Origin: Paramuribaculum sp.
GTDB lineage: Bacteria > Bacteroidota > Bacteroidia > Bacteroidales > Muribaculaceae
Length of the DNA: 41,810 nt
Assembly (NCBI GenBank): GCA_029052015.1
Contig: JAIDJW010000162.1
Location: 1-41,810 of the forward strand
Direction of reading: 5' to 3'
Part shown: one piece after another, positions 41,733-41,810 of the stretch
Position numbering within the stretch: the stretch's first letter is position 1
Layout: each line of letters starts with the position of its first letter
Notes under the pieces: generated by a model
Told to the model about the DNA's origin: nothing
Databases searched by the model: none
The model's input: the letters and a program-made list of their open reading frames with translations, nothing else
Position numbers and translations under genes: made by a program

Positions 41733-41810
41733 TCAGAAGTTGTAATAGAAGCCGATGGTGAGGTCGTTTGTGTCAAGTTTCAGACCGCCTTCGTTGTAGT
41801 AGCCAACTGA
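41733..41810 (-). CDS. Outer-membrane beta-barrel protein, C-terminal 25 codons only
   Basis: The last 25 codons before TGA read SVGYYNEGG...DLTIGFYYNF. The amphipathic final strand ending in Phe is the C-terminal signature of outer-membrane beta-barrels recognised by BamA. The rest lies beyond the window, so no family can be named. A strong terminator follows. Confidence 0.7.
   Translation of the reverse strand, partial: SVGYYNEGGLKLDTNDLTIGFYYNF

Noticed and set aside
1-41810. tRNA, rRNA, CRISPR, insertion sequence, prophage or defence genes
   Set aside because: I looked through the intergenic regions and found no cloverleaf, direct-repeat array, transposase, integrase or terminal inverted repeats.

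Overview
The window is a contiguous, densely packed, mostly housekeeping chromosomal segment of a Bacteroidota bacterium, most likely order Bacteroidales and possibly Muribaculaceae-like. The evidence is the gene set and order (sppA-lpxK-punA-thiL; nusB-yajC-ybbR-coaE; glnS-TPR), promoters with the Bacteroidota -7 box TAnnTTTG in place of an E. coli -10, few strong Shine-Dalgarno sequences, a 6-bladed beta-propeller lipoprotein, a DUF3108 protein and a second EF-G-like factor. The family-level placement is inference. I see no mobile element, CRISPR array, rRNA, tRNA or phage gene.

Layout. 1-4906: a partial EF-G paralogue on the minus strand diverges from lon, and lon is translationally coupled to a CapA-like secreted protein. 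4917-6222: purT alone, with its own promoter and a strong terminator. 6236-9530 (minus): TrmH-family RNA methyltransferase, radA and a beta-propeller lipoprotein. 9603-16747 (plus): prfC, thrA, thrC-like, a small hypothetical, a PlsC-type acyltransferase and a nitrilase-family amidohydrolase. 16701-20059 (minus): nusB-yajC-ybbR-coaE. 20189-24992 (minus): sppA-lpxK-punA-thiL. 25054-26067 (minus): a secreted alpha/beta hydrolase. 26119-28345 (plus): a small hypothetical, aguA and aguB (agmatine to putrescine). 28342-30847 (minus): lysC-lysA. 30942-35422 (plus): tdk, DUF3108, 5'-nucleotidase, tilS. 35396-36634 (minus): a MINPP-like histidine phosphatase. 36718-38246 (plus): small TPR, rsmG, MBL hydrolase. 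38403-41541 (minus): glnS plus a TPR protein. 41733-41810: the last 25 codons of an outer-membrane beta-barrel protein.

Themes. Aspartate-family amino acid synthesis is spread over the window: bifunctional aspartokinase/homoserine dehydrogenase, a separate aspartokinase and diaminopimelate decarboxylase. Translation and RNA functions recur: EF-G2, RF3, TrmH-like, NusB, TilS, RsmG, GlnRS. Packing is tight, with ATGA/GTGA/TTGA start-stop overlaps and three convergent gene pairs whose coding ends overlap.

I found no obviously new multi-gene system. The most unusual items are inside familiar genes: (1) the threonine synthase-like protein keeps its PLP lysine but has altered every other active-site motif I can align, and no homoserine kinase lies beside it; (2) NusB is about 475 residues long because its Bacteroidales-type N-terminal region is present twice in tandem; (3) the EF-G paralogue lacks the catalytic His and has a changed G4 motif, so it is probably an EF-G2 without GTPase activity; (4) purine nucleoside phosphorylase carries Asp at the base-specificity Asn position; (5) several structured leaders or operator-like dyads precede nusB, glnS and purT.
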